Shown here: positions 10,355 through 19,800 of the stretch, one piece after another
Layout of the letters: each line of letters begins with the position of its first letter
How positions within the stretch are numbered: position 1 is the stretch's first letter
NCBI GenBank assembly: GCA_963675135.1
Contig: OY776121.1
Span: 80,746,875-80,810,874, forward strand
DNA length: 64,000 bases
Source of the DNA: Galeopsis tetrahit
Lineage: Eukaryota; Streptophyta; Magnoliopsida; Lamiales; Lamiaceae
Direction of reading: 5' to 3'
Translations under genes and position numbers: made by a program
Notes under the pieces: model-generated
Told to the model about the DNA's origin: nothing
The model's input: the letters and a program-made list of their open reading frames with translations, nothing else
Databases searched by the model: none

Positions 10355-12271
10355 ATGGCCAACAACAATGCTGTTCCTCCACCTGCTGTTCAAGGATTGG
10401 ACAACATGGCCACAAATCCAGTCAACCACATTTCTCATCACAAACTGCCCATGTTTTCAATAGACAATTATGATTTCTGGAAAATTAGAATGAGGGCTCA
10501 TCTTGCATCTCTTCATACTGATATGCTTAGAGTAATCACAAGAGGACCTTTTGTGTTTACTCAAACTAACCCCAGATTGACAGATGAGCAAAGAGCAGAT
10601 ATAAGGGAACTGATTCCCAAAGATGAGGATGACTTCACTGCTGATGAAAAGAGGAAAGATAATTTGAATTATCTTGCCATGAACACCCTCTATCAAACAA
10701 TTCCAGATGCAGTTATGGGTAGAGTCTACCACTGCACCACAGCTAAAGAAATATGGGATACCCTTGCTGAAATGTGTGAGGGAACTGAAAAAATCAAGGA
10801 GAACAAGCTCCAAGTTGCTGTGCAGAAGTTTGAACAATTCTCAATGGAGTCTGATGAGTCCATTGACAAATTTGCTGGTAGATTCACTGATGTGATGAAT
10901 GAGATTAACTCATTGGGCAAGGTCTACACCAAGAGAGAGGTTGGACTGAAAATCCTAAGGAGTCTCACTCAAAAGTGGGATGTCTATGCTGTAATGATGC
11001 AGAACACCAAAGATCTCTCCACCATGCCCATGCAACAAATATTCTCAGAACTTAAAGCCTATGAGTTTGACCTCAATAGAAGAAAGCCTGTTGAGGAACC
11101 TTCAAATCCTACTAAGGGAGTGGCATTCAAAGCCAAAGTTGCTGAACCAGAAATGCAACCCACTCCCAGATCATCAAAAACAGTCTCTAAGACTGAAATG
11201 AAGGAAGAACTAGCCTTGATGGCTAGAAGGTTTGACAAGCTCAACACAAGGTTTGGTAGATACAAGAAATTCTACCAAGACAACAAATTCAGGAGAATAT
11301 ACAACTCCCTTGAAGATCAGGCTGAGGACAAAAAGCCTGAAGAGAAAAGATCAGAGGACAAGTCCTCTGATAGGAGAAGATCCAGTAGAGTTGATCCTTC
11401 TTCATCTAAGAGAAGAGAAGAATCCAAGAAGGATGATGATGAAGATCTGTGCTATAACTGTAAAAAGAAAGGGCACTTCCAATATGACTGCCCTGAATTG
11501 AGCTCTAAAGAAAGAAGAGAGAGACAAGCTAAAAGAGACAGAAAGTTCACCAATAGAAAAGCCATGATGGCTGGTGAAGAATCTGATAGTGCTGAAAGCT
11601 TCAACTCCTCTGATGGATTATTCTCCAACAGTGATGATGATGATGATGTCTGCAACATGGCTCTTGAGGATGATGAGGTATCCTCTACTTCTAGTTCACC
11701 ATCATTCATCTCACAAAACACTAGTGAGGTTAACCTGAAACTTTCCTTAGGAAAGTTGATGGAAGATTTCACTAGATTACAAGAATTTCATGACAACTGT
11801 GTGAGAGAAAATGAAAGATTGGCTACTGAACTAACCAAGAACTCTGAGGTAGCTGTTGATGTCAAGTCTACTGAGTTGTATCAACAAGTCTTGAGAAAGC
11901 TTGAGGAAGCAAATCTCAGGATAGTTGACCAACAAAAGGAGATTGATGATCAACTTCTCTCTCAGAAGAGAAAAGAATTTGAACTTAAAATTCTAAATGC
12001 CAAATTTGAAAACTTCTCACATGAATATGATATTCTTAAATCAAGTGAAGAGAGCCTGAGATTAAAAATGTCTGCTTTGAACAAATCCTCTAGAGCAATA
12101 GAGGAAATTCAAAGTTATCAAAGACCTATGGCTCAAAGAAGTGGATTGGGTTTTGATCCATTTGAATCTTCACCTTGTCTTAGTGTTGCATCCACAAGTA
12201 ACACTAAGAGAATCTTTGTTAAGTCAGTGGCACAAACTGAAAATGAAATAATTCAGCCACTGAACAAATGA
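10355..12271 (+). CDS. gag: Gag capsid/nucleocapsid protein of element C
   Basis: A 638-codon gag ending in TGA (12269-12271). The N-terminal part (residues ~30-90, LPMFSIDNYDFWKIRM) is the copia gag start (DUF4219-like), followed by the UBN2-type capsid region with a conserved W at EIWDTL. A zinc knuckle C-X2-C-X4-H-X4-C has its ligands at C366, C369, H374 and C379. The flanks are strongly charged (Lys/Glu/Asp), and a coiled-coil-like tail covers ~450-600. It forms the particle that packages element RNA. The ATG at 10355 follows the PBS by 127 bases. The next two ORFs are in exactly the same phase, so gag and pol form one frame broken by stops at 12269 and 12821. Confidence 0.9.
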   Translation: MANNNAVPPPAVQGLDNMATNPVNHISHHKLPMFSIDNYDFWKIRMRAHLASLHTDMLRVITRGPFVFTQTNPRLTDEQRADIRELIPKDEDDFTADEKRKDNLNYLAMNTLYQTIPDAVMGRVYHCTTAKEIWDTLAEMCEGTEKIKENKLQVAVQKFEQFSMESDESIDKFAGRFTDVMNEINSLGKVYTKREVGLKILRSLTQKWDVYAVMMQNTKDLSTMPMQQIFSELKAYEFDLNRRKPVEEPSNPTKGVAFKAKVAEPEMQPTPRSSKTVSKTEMKEELALMARRFDKLNTRFGRYKKFYQDNKFRRIYNSLEDQAEDKKPEEKRSEDKSSDRRRSSRVDPSSSKRREESKKDDDEDLCYNCKKKGHFQYDCPELSSKERRERQAKRDRKFTNRKAMMAGEESDSAESFNSSDGLFSNSDDDDDVCNMALEDDEVSSTSSSPSFISQNTSEVNLKLSLGKLMEDFTRLQEFHDNCVRENERLATELTKNSEVAVDVKSTELYQQVLRKLEEANLRIVDQQKEIDDQLLSQKRKEFELKILNAKFENFSHEYDILKSSEESLRLKMSALNKSSRAIEEIQSYQRPMAQRSGLGFDPFESSPCLSVASTSNTKRIFVKSVAQTENEIIQPLNK

Positions 12272-12280
12272 AAGGGCAAA

Positions 12281-12823
12281 TTGAATGAAATGCCTACTCA
12301 AGTGATTCAGGAGAAAAGGCCAAAACCTAAGGAAATGGCCAAAGCTCCTGAGCACAAGAGGAATATTGGTCAGCAGAGTAGACCCAATGGAAGGGCAACT
12401 CTCCTGAACAATGTTCAGAGGAATTATCCAAGGTATAATCAGCCTAGGCCAACTCATCTGAGAAAGCCTCAGCTGAATAGACCTAAGGACAACTACCCTC
12501 ACAGGCAGAATAAAATGAGACAACCAAAACCCTTCATGCCAAAGGGTAATGGTCATAAAAAGGCCTTTCCTCAAAGATTTCATCAAGCTGCACAAAGAAC
12601 TCATAAGTTCAGGAGAGTGGACAACTCCTCTGAAACTTACAGAGTTAACACATTCACACATACTTTCCCAAAGGCATTTAAGGGAAAGACAGTGTATGTT
12701 GATGCACTAGGAAATCAACTTAGCCACCTTGAATCAATCAGGGTTATTAGGCAAGTTTGGGTTCCCAAAGGTACAGCTAACCTCTCAGGACCCAAAACTC
12801 AAAGGGTACCTAAACCTATCTAA
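12281..12823 (+). CDS. Gag-pol linker segment between two in-frame stops
   Basis: Same frame as gag and pol, ended by TAA at 12821-12823. The stretch is open from just after the gag TGA; the first ATG is at 12290. It is very basic (many Lys, Arg, Asn, Gln, Pro) with a tail containing QVWVPKG, a motif usually found shortly before the protease in copia gag-pol. In related elements this would be an internal part of one polyprotein, not a protein of its own. Whether the flanking stops are decay or are read through or bypassed cannot be told from the sequence. Confidence 0.65.
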   Translation: MNEMPTQVIQEKRPKPKEMAKAPEHKRNIGQQSRPNGRATLLNNVQRNYPRYNQPRPTHLRKPQLNRPKDNYPHRQNKMRQPKPFMPKGNGHKKAFPQRFHQAAQRTHKFRRVDNSSETYRVNTFTHTFPKAFKGKTVYVDALGNQLSHLESIRVIRQVWVPKGTANLSGPKTQRVPKPI

Positions 12824-15800
12824 ATGCAGGTACCATTGGGCCACAAGAAGAGGAGCATGAACAAAAAGACAGCATGGTACCTTGACAGTGGATGCTCAAG
12901 GCACATGACTGGAAACAAGGAACTCCTCACTGACTTCATTGAAAAAGAAGGCCCAAATGTTACTTTTGGAGACAGCTCACAAGCAACTACAAAAGGTTAT
13001 GTTACTTTGATGATTGGTAACATCAAAGTAACAAATGTATCTTATGTGGCTGGTCTCAAATACAATCTCCTAAGTATCAATCAATTCTGTGATAAGGATT
13101 TTAATGTTGAGTTCTCAAGTGGAAAGTGTCTAATTAAGGATAAAACTCAACAAACCCTATTGACTGGAACTAGGAAGGGAAATGTGTATTTTGCAGACTG
13201 GGACAAGTCTACTGATGCTGCATGTTTCATTGCTAAAAGTTCTAGTGAACAAAGTTGGTTATGGCATAAGGGGCTAAACCACCTGAACTTCAAATCTATG
13301 AATAAACTTGCTAGAAAAGCATTAGTTAAAGGACTACCTAATGAGGTCTTCATTAAAGAACATGTGTGTAAGCCATGTCAAGAAGGAAAACAGATTAAAG
13401 CCTCATTCAAAGGAAAACCAGTCATTTCCACTGAAAGGGTACTTGAACTTCTACATATGGATCTGTTTGGACCAATTACCCCTTCAAGCATAAATGGTAG
13501 AAAATACACATTAGTGGTAGTAGATGACTTCTCTAGGTTCACATGGGTAGTATTTCTCCTTAATAAGAAGGAAACACAAGTCAAACTACCTGAACTTCTC
13601 AAGAGATTGTCAAATGAGAAAAGCCTTAGCATTATCAAGATAAGATCTGATAAAGGCACTGAGTTCATTAATTCATACATCAATGAGTACTGCACATCAA
13701 ATGGAATAGCTCATGAAACCTCAGCAGCTAGAACTCCCCAACAAAATGGAGTTGCAGAAAGAAGGAATAGAACTTTAAAAGAAGCTGCTAGAACTCTAAT
13801 TGCTGACTCAAATTTACCTAAGAGGTTTTGGGCTGAAGCTATAAACACTGCATGCCATACTCAAAATAGATGTTTGATCACTAAGGGGCAAGGCAAAACC
13901 CCCTATGAACTCTGGAAAGGAAGAATGCCTAAAGTGTCATACTTTCATATATTTGGTTGTAAATGTTTCATTCACAATAATGGGAAAGAACAGTTGAAAG
14001 CCTTTGACAGCAAAGCTGATGAGGGAGTATTTCTTGGATACTCTCAAATCAGTAGAGCTTTCAGAGTCTACAACAAGAAAACCCTTATAGTGGAAGAAAC
14101 ACCTCATGTTGTGTTTGATGAATCTATCTTTGAGATCAGGAATGATCATTTAGAACCTGAAGAAATCACACAAAGGACAACCAGATTAAGCCTAAAAGAC
14201 AAAGACACTGAATTCATAGATGTTGTTCAAGCCAATCTGCCTAAAAAACCCACATTGGACAACAATCCTGAAGGCAACCTTCCTGAGACAAATCCTACAG
14301 ATGGAAATGGTGAACTGAATGAACCAATCCCAGTTCACATCCAGGTAACAACTACCAATGAAGAAGCAGTTCCTGCTGAGGTAGTTAATGGGTCAAATAA
14401 TCAAGGGGGAACTCAAAATGTTGAAAATGCCAATGTCCCTGACATTGAGGACAACACCCCTGATTATGATCCTGAATTAGATCCTGCATTAAATTATCCT
14501 GAATTCTATGATCAAAATGACTCACCTTCAGTAGAGGACAACTCTACTGAAGAGATCAGGAAAAGAAGGACTTGGTTATCTGACCATCCTACTGATCTAA
14601 TACTTGGTGATCCAAGTATAGGAGTCAGAACCAGAAAGTTTCATGGTGAAAGTGCTATGTTCTGTTGTTTCTTGTCAGAGCAAGAACCAAGTGATATTGA
14701 GGAAGCACTTCAAGATGCCAATTGGATCACAGCCATGCAGGAAGAACTGAACCAATTCACCAGAAATGAAGTATGTGAGCTGGTGGATAGGCCTTCACAT
14801 CAAGATGTTATTGGAACAAAGTGGGTGTTCAAGAACAAGAAAAATGAAAATGATGTGATTGTCAGAAACAAAGCAAGACTTGTGGCAAAAGGGTATTGCC
14901 AACATGAAGGCATTGACTATGATGAGACATTTGCACCTGTGGCAAGGCTAGAAGCAATAAGGCTCTTTCTAGCCTATGCAGCCCACAAGAGGTTCAAAGT
15001 ATACCAAATGGATGTCAAGAGTGCCTTTCTGAATGGAGTCTTGAAAGAAGAAGTCTATGTGGAGCAACCACCAGGTTTTGAAGTTGGAAACCAAGTTTAC
15101 AGACTCAAGAAAGCTCTATATGGACTCAAACAAGCCCCTAGGGCTTGGTATGATACACTGTCACAATTCCTCTTGGATCATGGATTCACCAAGGGAACTG
15201 TGGACAGAACTCTCTTCAGAATCTCTGAAGGAGAGGACATCTTGCTTGTCCAAATTTATGTGGATGACATAATATTTGGATCCCCTAATGAGAAGCTATG
15301 TGAAAAATTCTCCAAGCTCATGCAAAGCAAGTTTGAGATGTCCATGATGGGGTTGATGAACTTCTTTTTGGGTCTACAAGTCAAGCAAACTAAAGAAGGA
15401 ATCTTCATCAACCAAGCTAAGTACACCAGAGAAATGATCAAAAAGTTTGGGTGTACAACTAGCAAGCCAGTAAGGATCCCTATGAACACCAATTGGAAGA
15501 TGGATCCTGATGAGAGTGGTGTGCCAACCAACTTTACTGAGTATAGAGGAATAATTGGTTCACTCCTCTATCTCACTGCCAGCAGACCTGATATCACCTT
15601 TGCAGTAGGTGTTTGTGCAAGGTTTCAAGCAAACCCTAAGAAAAGCCACCTTGAGGCTGCAAAGAGGATTTTGAGGTATCTCAAAGGCACTGAGAATCTG
15701 GGCCTTTGGTACCCTGCTGATGACAATATTGAGCTAACTGGCTACTCAGATGCTGATTATGGAGGATGTAGAATTGACAGAAAGTCCACTTCAGGGACTT

Positions 15801-16213
15801 GTCAATTCTTGGGCAATAAACTCATATCTTGGTTCTCCAAGAAACAAAATACAGTAGCCACCTCCACCACTGAAGCTGAATATGTTGCTGCTGGAAGTTG
15901 TTGTGCTCAAATACTTTGGCTAAGACAACAACTCAAAGACTACAAAGTTAACTCTACTGAAGTGCCAATTTTCTGTGATAACAATAGTGCCATTGCTATA
16001 TCACAAAATCCTGTCTTGCACACAAGATGCAAACATGTGGACATCAAGCATCACTTCATTAGAGATCATGTGGAGAAGAAGGATATCAAGCTAGTGAAAA
16101 TTCACACAGACCATCAAAAAGCTGATATACTAACTAAGCCACTTGCAGAGGCAAGGTTCCTAGAATTATCAGCAGAGTTGGGACTTCTTGATCCAGGGAA
16201 GTTGGACAAATAA
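12824..16213 (+). CDS. pol: Pol polyprotein of element C (PR, IN, RT, RNase H)
   Basis: A 1129-codon frame whose ATG directly abuts the preceding TAA (taaatg). Domains in order: aspartic protease with DSGCSRHMTG (residues ~20-30); GAG-pre-integrase zinc region with H, H and CKPC (~145-190); integrase core with D213, D276 and E312, the D-D(35)-E spacing; a linker rich in Asn/Pro/Glu (~450-590); RVT_2 reverse transcriptase with YVDD at residues 812-815 (15257-15268); RNase H with YSDADYGG, STTEAEY, CDNNSA and HVDIKHHF, ending in TAA. All catalytic residues I can check are present. One oddity is Cys where copia RTs usually have Trp in the NEVWELV motif (NEVCELV, near 14770). Confidence 0.93.
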   Translation: MQVPLGHKKRSMNKKTAWYLDSGCSRHMTGNKELLTDFIEKEGPNVTFGDSSQATTKGYVTLMIGNIKVTNVSYVAGLKYNLLSINQFCDKDFNVEFSSGKCLIKDKTQQTLLTGTRKGNVYFADWDKSTDAACFIAKSSSEQSWLWHKGLNHLNFKSMNKLARKALVKGLPNEVFIKEHVCKPCQEGKQIKASFKGKPVISTERVLELLHMDLFGPITPSSINGRKYTLVVVDDFSRFTWVVFLLNKKETQVKLPELLKRLSNEKSLSIIKIRSDKGTEFINSYINEYCTSNGIAHETSAARTPQQNGVAERRNRTLKEAARTLIADSNLPKRFWAEAINTACHTQNRCLITKGQGKTPYELWKGRMPKVSYFHIFGCKCFIHNNGKEQLKAFDSKADEGVFLGYSQISRAFRVYNKKTLIVEETPHVVFDESIFEIRNDHLEPEEITQRTTRLSLKDKDTEFIDVVQANLPKKPTLDNNPEGNLPETNPTDGNGELNEPIPVHIQVTTTNEEAVPAEVVNGSNNQGGTQNVENANVPDIEDNTPDYDPELDPALNYPEFYDQNDSPSVEDNSTEEIRKRRTWLSDHPTDLILGDPSIGVRTRKFHGESAMFCCFLSEQEPSDIEEALQDANWITAMQEELNQFTRNEVCELVDRPSHQDVIGTKWVFKNKKNENDVIVRNKARLVAKGYCQHEGIDYDETFAPVARLEAIRLFLAYAAHKRFKVYQMDVKSAFLNGVLKEEVYVEQPPGFEVGNQVYRLKKALYGLKQAPRAWYDTLSQFLLDHGFTKGTVDRTLFRISEGEDILLVQIYVDDIIFGSPNEKLCEKFSKLMQSKFEMSMMGLMNFFLGLQVKQTKEGIFINQAKYTREMIKKFGCTTSKPVRIPMNTNWKMDPDESGVPTNFTEYRGIIGSLLYLTASRPDITFAVGVCARFQANPKKSHLEAAKRILRYLKGTENLGLWYPADDNIELTGYSDADYGGCRIDRKSTSGTCQFLGNKLISWFSKKQNTVATSTTEAEYVAAGSCCAQILWLRQQLKDYKVNSTEVPIFCDNNSAIAISQNPVLHTRCKHVDIKHHFIRDHVEKKDIKLVKIHTDHQKADILTKPLAEARFLELSAELGLLDPGKLDK

Positions 16214-16880
16214 ACCAAAGAAGTTCATTGATTAAGGGGGAAACAAACTCAAACTTCAGCAGACTTGGTCGAGTCTACTGAAACTCAGAAACATGATCTC
16301 ACTTCTTCAGGACACTTGTCCACAGACTTTCAGGACACTTGTCCATGTAGGGTCAGATAAGTTGTCCTAGCTATCAAACCAAATCTTGGTATGATAAGCA
16401 CCTATTTTTGGTGATCAATACCTATCTCGAAATCTGTCCCTTGAAATACAGTTTTCACCTTTCTGGGATTTAATTTGTCTCCCACCCAAAAGGTCACTTT
16501 CCATGCATTAAATGCCAAGATTTAACTCTTGGTTGCATTAAACTTTTTGGGACATGATCTATCTCGAAAAACCCCCAGCCTTAAACAAACATTAAAAACC
16601 ACCCACGTTTTGAATAAAACAGTTATTTCACTGTTACATTGGTTTTTGACCATTGGATCAAAAGTAGACAACTCCCCTGAAATCAATCCTAGCCGTCCAT
16701 TTTGGATTTCCATTTTTGTTCACCTTTGAATTGCCTCAAGACCTTACCAACTCATTGACAAACATTCTTTTTAGAATATTCACAAGTCTTAAGATATCCA
16801 CAAACACTTCTTTCCCAAGTATTCGAAACCCTAACTCTACTTTTCTTCAAACTCTCTCAAAACTCTCTCTGCAAATTTCA
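16214..16880 (+). other. Spacer between pol and extra ORF of element C
   Basis: It holds a PPT-like motif (ttaagggggaa, 16232-16242) just after pol and a direct repeat of caggacacttgtcc (near 16306 and 16331). An open frame joins the extra ORF from 16716, but its first 55 codons lack the conserved start and I take them as leader. Confidence 0.6.
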
Positions 16881-19800
16881 ATGGCCCCCAAAGTTAGACC
16901 TGAGATGCTTGTTGATTTCTCTAACAAGGATCTAGACCTAGATTTTGCCTACCTTAGCAACAAAAACAATCTTCACTTTGAGCCAATAATTTCTTTTGAA
17001 AGTGAAGATCCTGAGATTACTCCAACCCTGAGGTGGTTGAGAAGAGCTGGACTTCAAAAGTTCATGGAGGAAAGACCAAGCTCTTGCTTGGAGAGCTACA
17101 TGGCAGAATTCTTTGCCTTCCTCAAGTGGAGAGGCAAGCCTGAAGATGGTGAAGTATCAACCAGACTATCCTACACAGCTGAAGGAGAGGAAGAGGAGAG
17201 ATTCCACAGAGTAAAATTCTCCTCAGAAGATCTGGAAGGAGCTTTTGGATTGCCTTATGAGGGAAGGAATCCAGAGGTTTATGGTACTGGGCATGAAGAG
17301 GAAATAGCCCAAGAATGGTTATTAGTTCCAGGCCCTCTCTCTTCAACTCAAAACAAGAAAACTCTCAAGCCAGAGTTTCTCAATCTTTTTGAGGTAGTTG
17401 CTAAGAGCCTCCTAAGCAACACTGGAAGCTTAGAGCAGGTCAGCCATCCAAGGATCAGAATCATGGCTGCCATTATTGATGCCAGTGATAAGGGCATCAA
17501 GTTTGATTGGAGGACCTTCATCATGTCTGAGATGATGAAGGAGAAGGCTAAATTTAAGGTGAAAACCCACAATAAGGTGGTGCTAGAAGGGAAAATCAAG
17601 TATTGCACCAGGGCAAGCTTGTTGATTGAGAGGTTTTCCCACTATTCCCAGATGCAAACCTTTGCAAAACCCCTCCCAGCCCAAAAGATCCTATTCAGAA
17701 AGCTCAGCAAGAAAACTGAGAAAAGAAGGATGTTACTGGCCAAGCCTGCTGAAGAACAGGAGGAAGAGAAGCCCAAGATGAAAAAGAGAACAAAGGCCAG
17801 GGCTGTCAAAACAAGAAAGATGTCTCAATTGTCTTCAAAGGAAGCCTCAGGAGCATCAGCTGAAGTTGATGCAGTGGCAGAAGAGGGAGTGAGTGTGCCT
17901 TCTGACCACTCAGAAGAGTTGAGGAGGAAGTACAATGAGACTAGGCAAAAGAAGAAGGGTGATAAGAGAATCAGGGAAGTTGTCCCTGAGAAGGAAGGAA
18001 GTGAAAGCAGTAGGGCCAGCAAGAGAAGGGCCAAACCTACTGAGAAGGTGTTGGAGCTTCAAGAAGAAAGATCTCTTCAATTGGCTCTAAGGGAGAGCAG
18101 AGCTGAAAGCAGGACCAAATCTATGTCAAGGACTAATTCATCTGGTTCTGGAACTCCAGAATCCAAAGTCCTTGAAGGACAACCTATAGAGGCCAACCTC
18201 CCTGAAACTCAGAACCTTGAGCCCAATTCCCCTGAAACCCATGTCACCCCTTCCAACCAACCCATTACCCCTGTAAATCTCACTAAGAGATATTCTCCAG
18301 AAGGGAATGTGCAAAGAAGTGGCATAGATGTGCTTGCAGATTTAGCTGTAGATGAGACAAGACTCCTGTCTCCCCTTGACTCATCCATGCTCAACTATTC
18401 AAAGCTCTTAGAGCATGCACTCCATGAGCCAACCCCCCTGAGTAAAGCCCCTTCAGATTCATTGCTCTCTAAAGCAACTAAAACACCTTCATTTGAGCCC
18501 AACCCTTCTGAAGCCAATATCCCTGAACTTAATCTGCCTGAAGCCACATTAGGAGAACCCAGAGCCAACTCCCCTATAACCCAAAGTCCCCATTCAAGTG
18601 GAGATGAGGAGGAGTATACTTTTGAAAGTATGCTCAGAGGAGGAGCCAAGGCTACTGTGGACAGTTTGTATCCACAACTTGCTGAATTTCCAAGAATTCA
18701 GAAGGCCTTTCATGATTTGAGGATGCTTGTTGATGTGAAAGACAAATCCATGATGGAGATATCACAAGTCATCCAAGATAAGGGTGCAAACTGGTGGCAA
18801 ATAGAGGAAAACAGATTGCTACACTTTGCTGGAGTTACAAAGACAAGATTTCTCATTGATGAGAACATTTTTGCAAAGTTAGTAGCTGATAAAATTGAGG
18901 AGGAGAAAGAAAGAAAAGCCAAGGGAATCAAACACCCTGACAGTAGCTCAAATGATGATGATTCCCCTGATGATCCCTCAAACCCTTCAAATCCCAACCC
19001 TCCTGAAACCCCTCAAGCCAATCTCCCTGAATCCTTTCAACCCAAGTCTTCTATAGCAGATAGACTCTCTAACCCTCCTAAAACCTACCATAGGAAAGGC
19101 TCTGTGTTATCAGAGGTGTTGACCAAGGGTGGTAACACAACCAAGGACACATCTGCCAATGAAGGTTCTTCTGAACCCAAGGCACAGCCTAAAGATGTTG
19201 AGGTTCCTGTACTAGTGGCTAGTTTGATTAAGGCCTATTCAGTGTCAGAAGAGTTGGACACTGATCAGCCCTTAATCATTCAAGATGACTCAGTGGCTGC
19301 TGATATAAGCACTGTGATCTCCCCACAACTGCCATCTTTGAACCTTGTTGAAGGTGGAGATGCTGCAGGTTTAAGAGAAGGAGTTGAAAAGGAAAGTAGT
19401 TTTGAAAAATCAGAGGGAGTTGAGGATGAAAGAGAGGTAGTCATCACTAAGATAGTGAGTGTACCACCATATGAGGGTGGAATAAGTGAGGAAGGACAGG
19501 TTATTCTTGAAGTCAAATCTGAACTTCAAGAATCCCTTGATGAGAGGAGGCCTGATTCCTTGAGTGAGAACATTATCAAAGAAGGGAGAAAAGAACAAGT
19601 TGAAAATGAGAAGAAGACTGCTGATGTATCAGAGTCTTATACAAAAGAAATTGAGGGTGATGAGTGCTTATTTCCTAACTTGTTTGACTTGTCTGATGTT
19701 GCAGGTATCTCTCTTGATCAAATTTTTGCAGATGAGTTCCTAACAGATGCACCTATCCAAGTAGACACAGGCTCAGCTCAGGCCTTACTTGGAATGCAAT

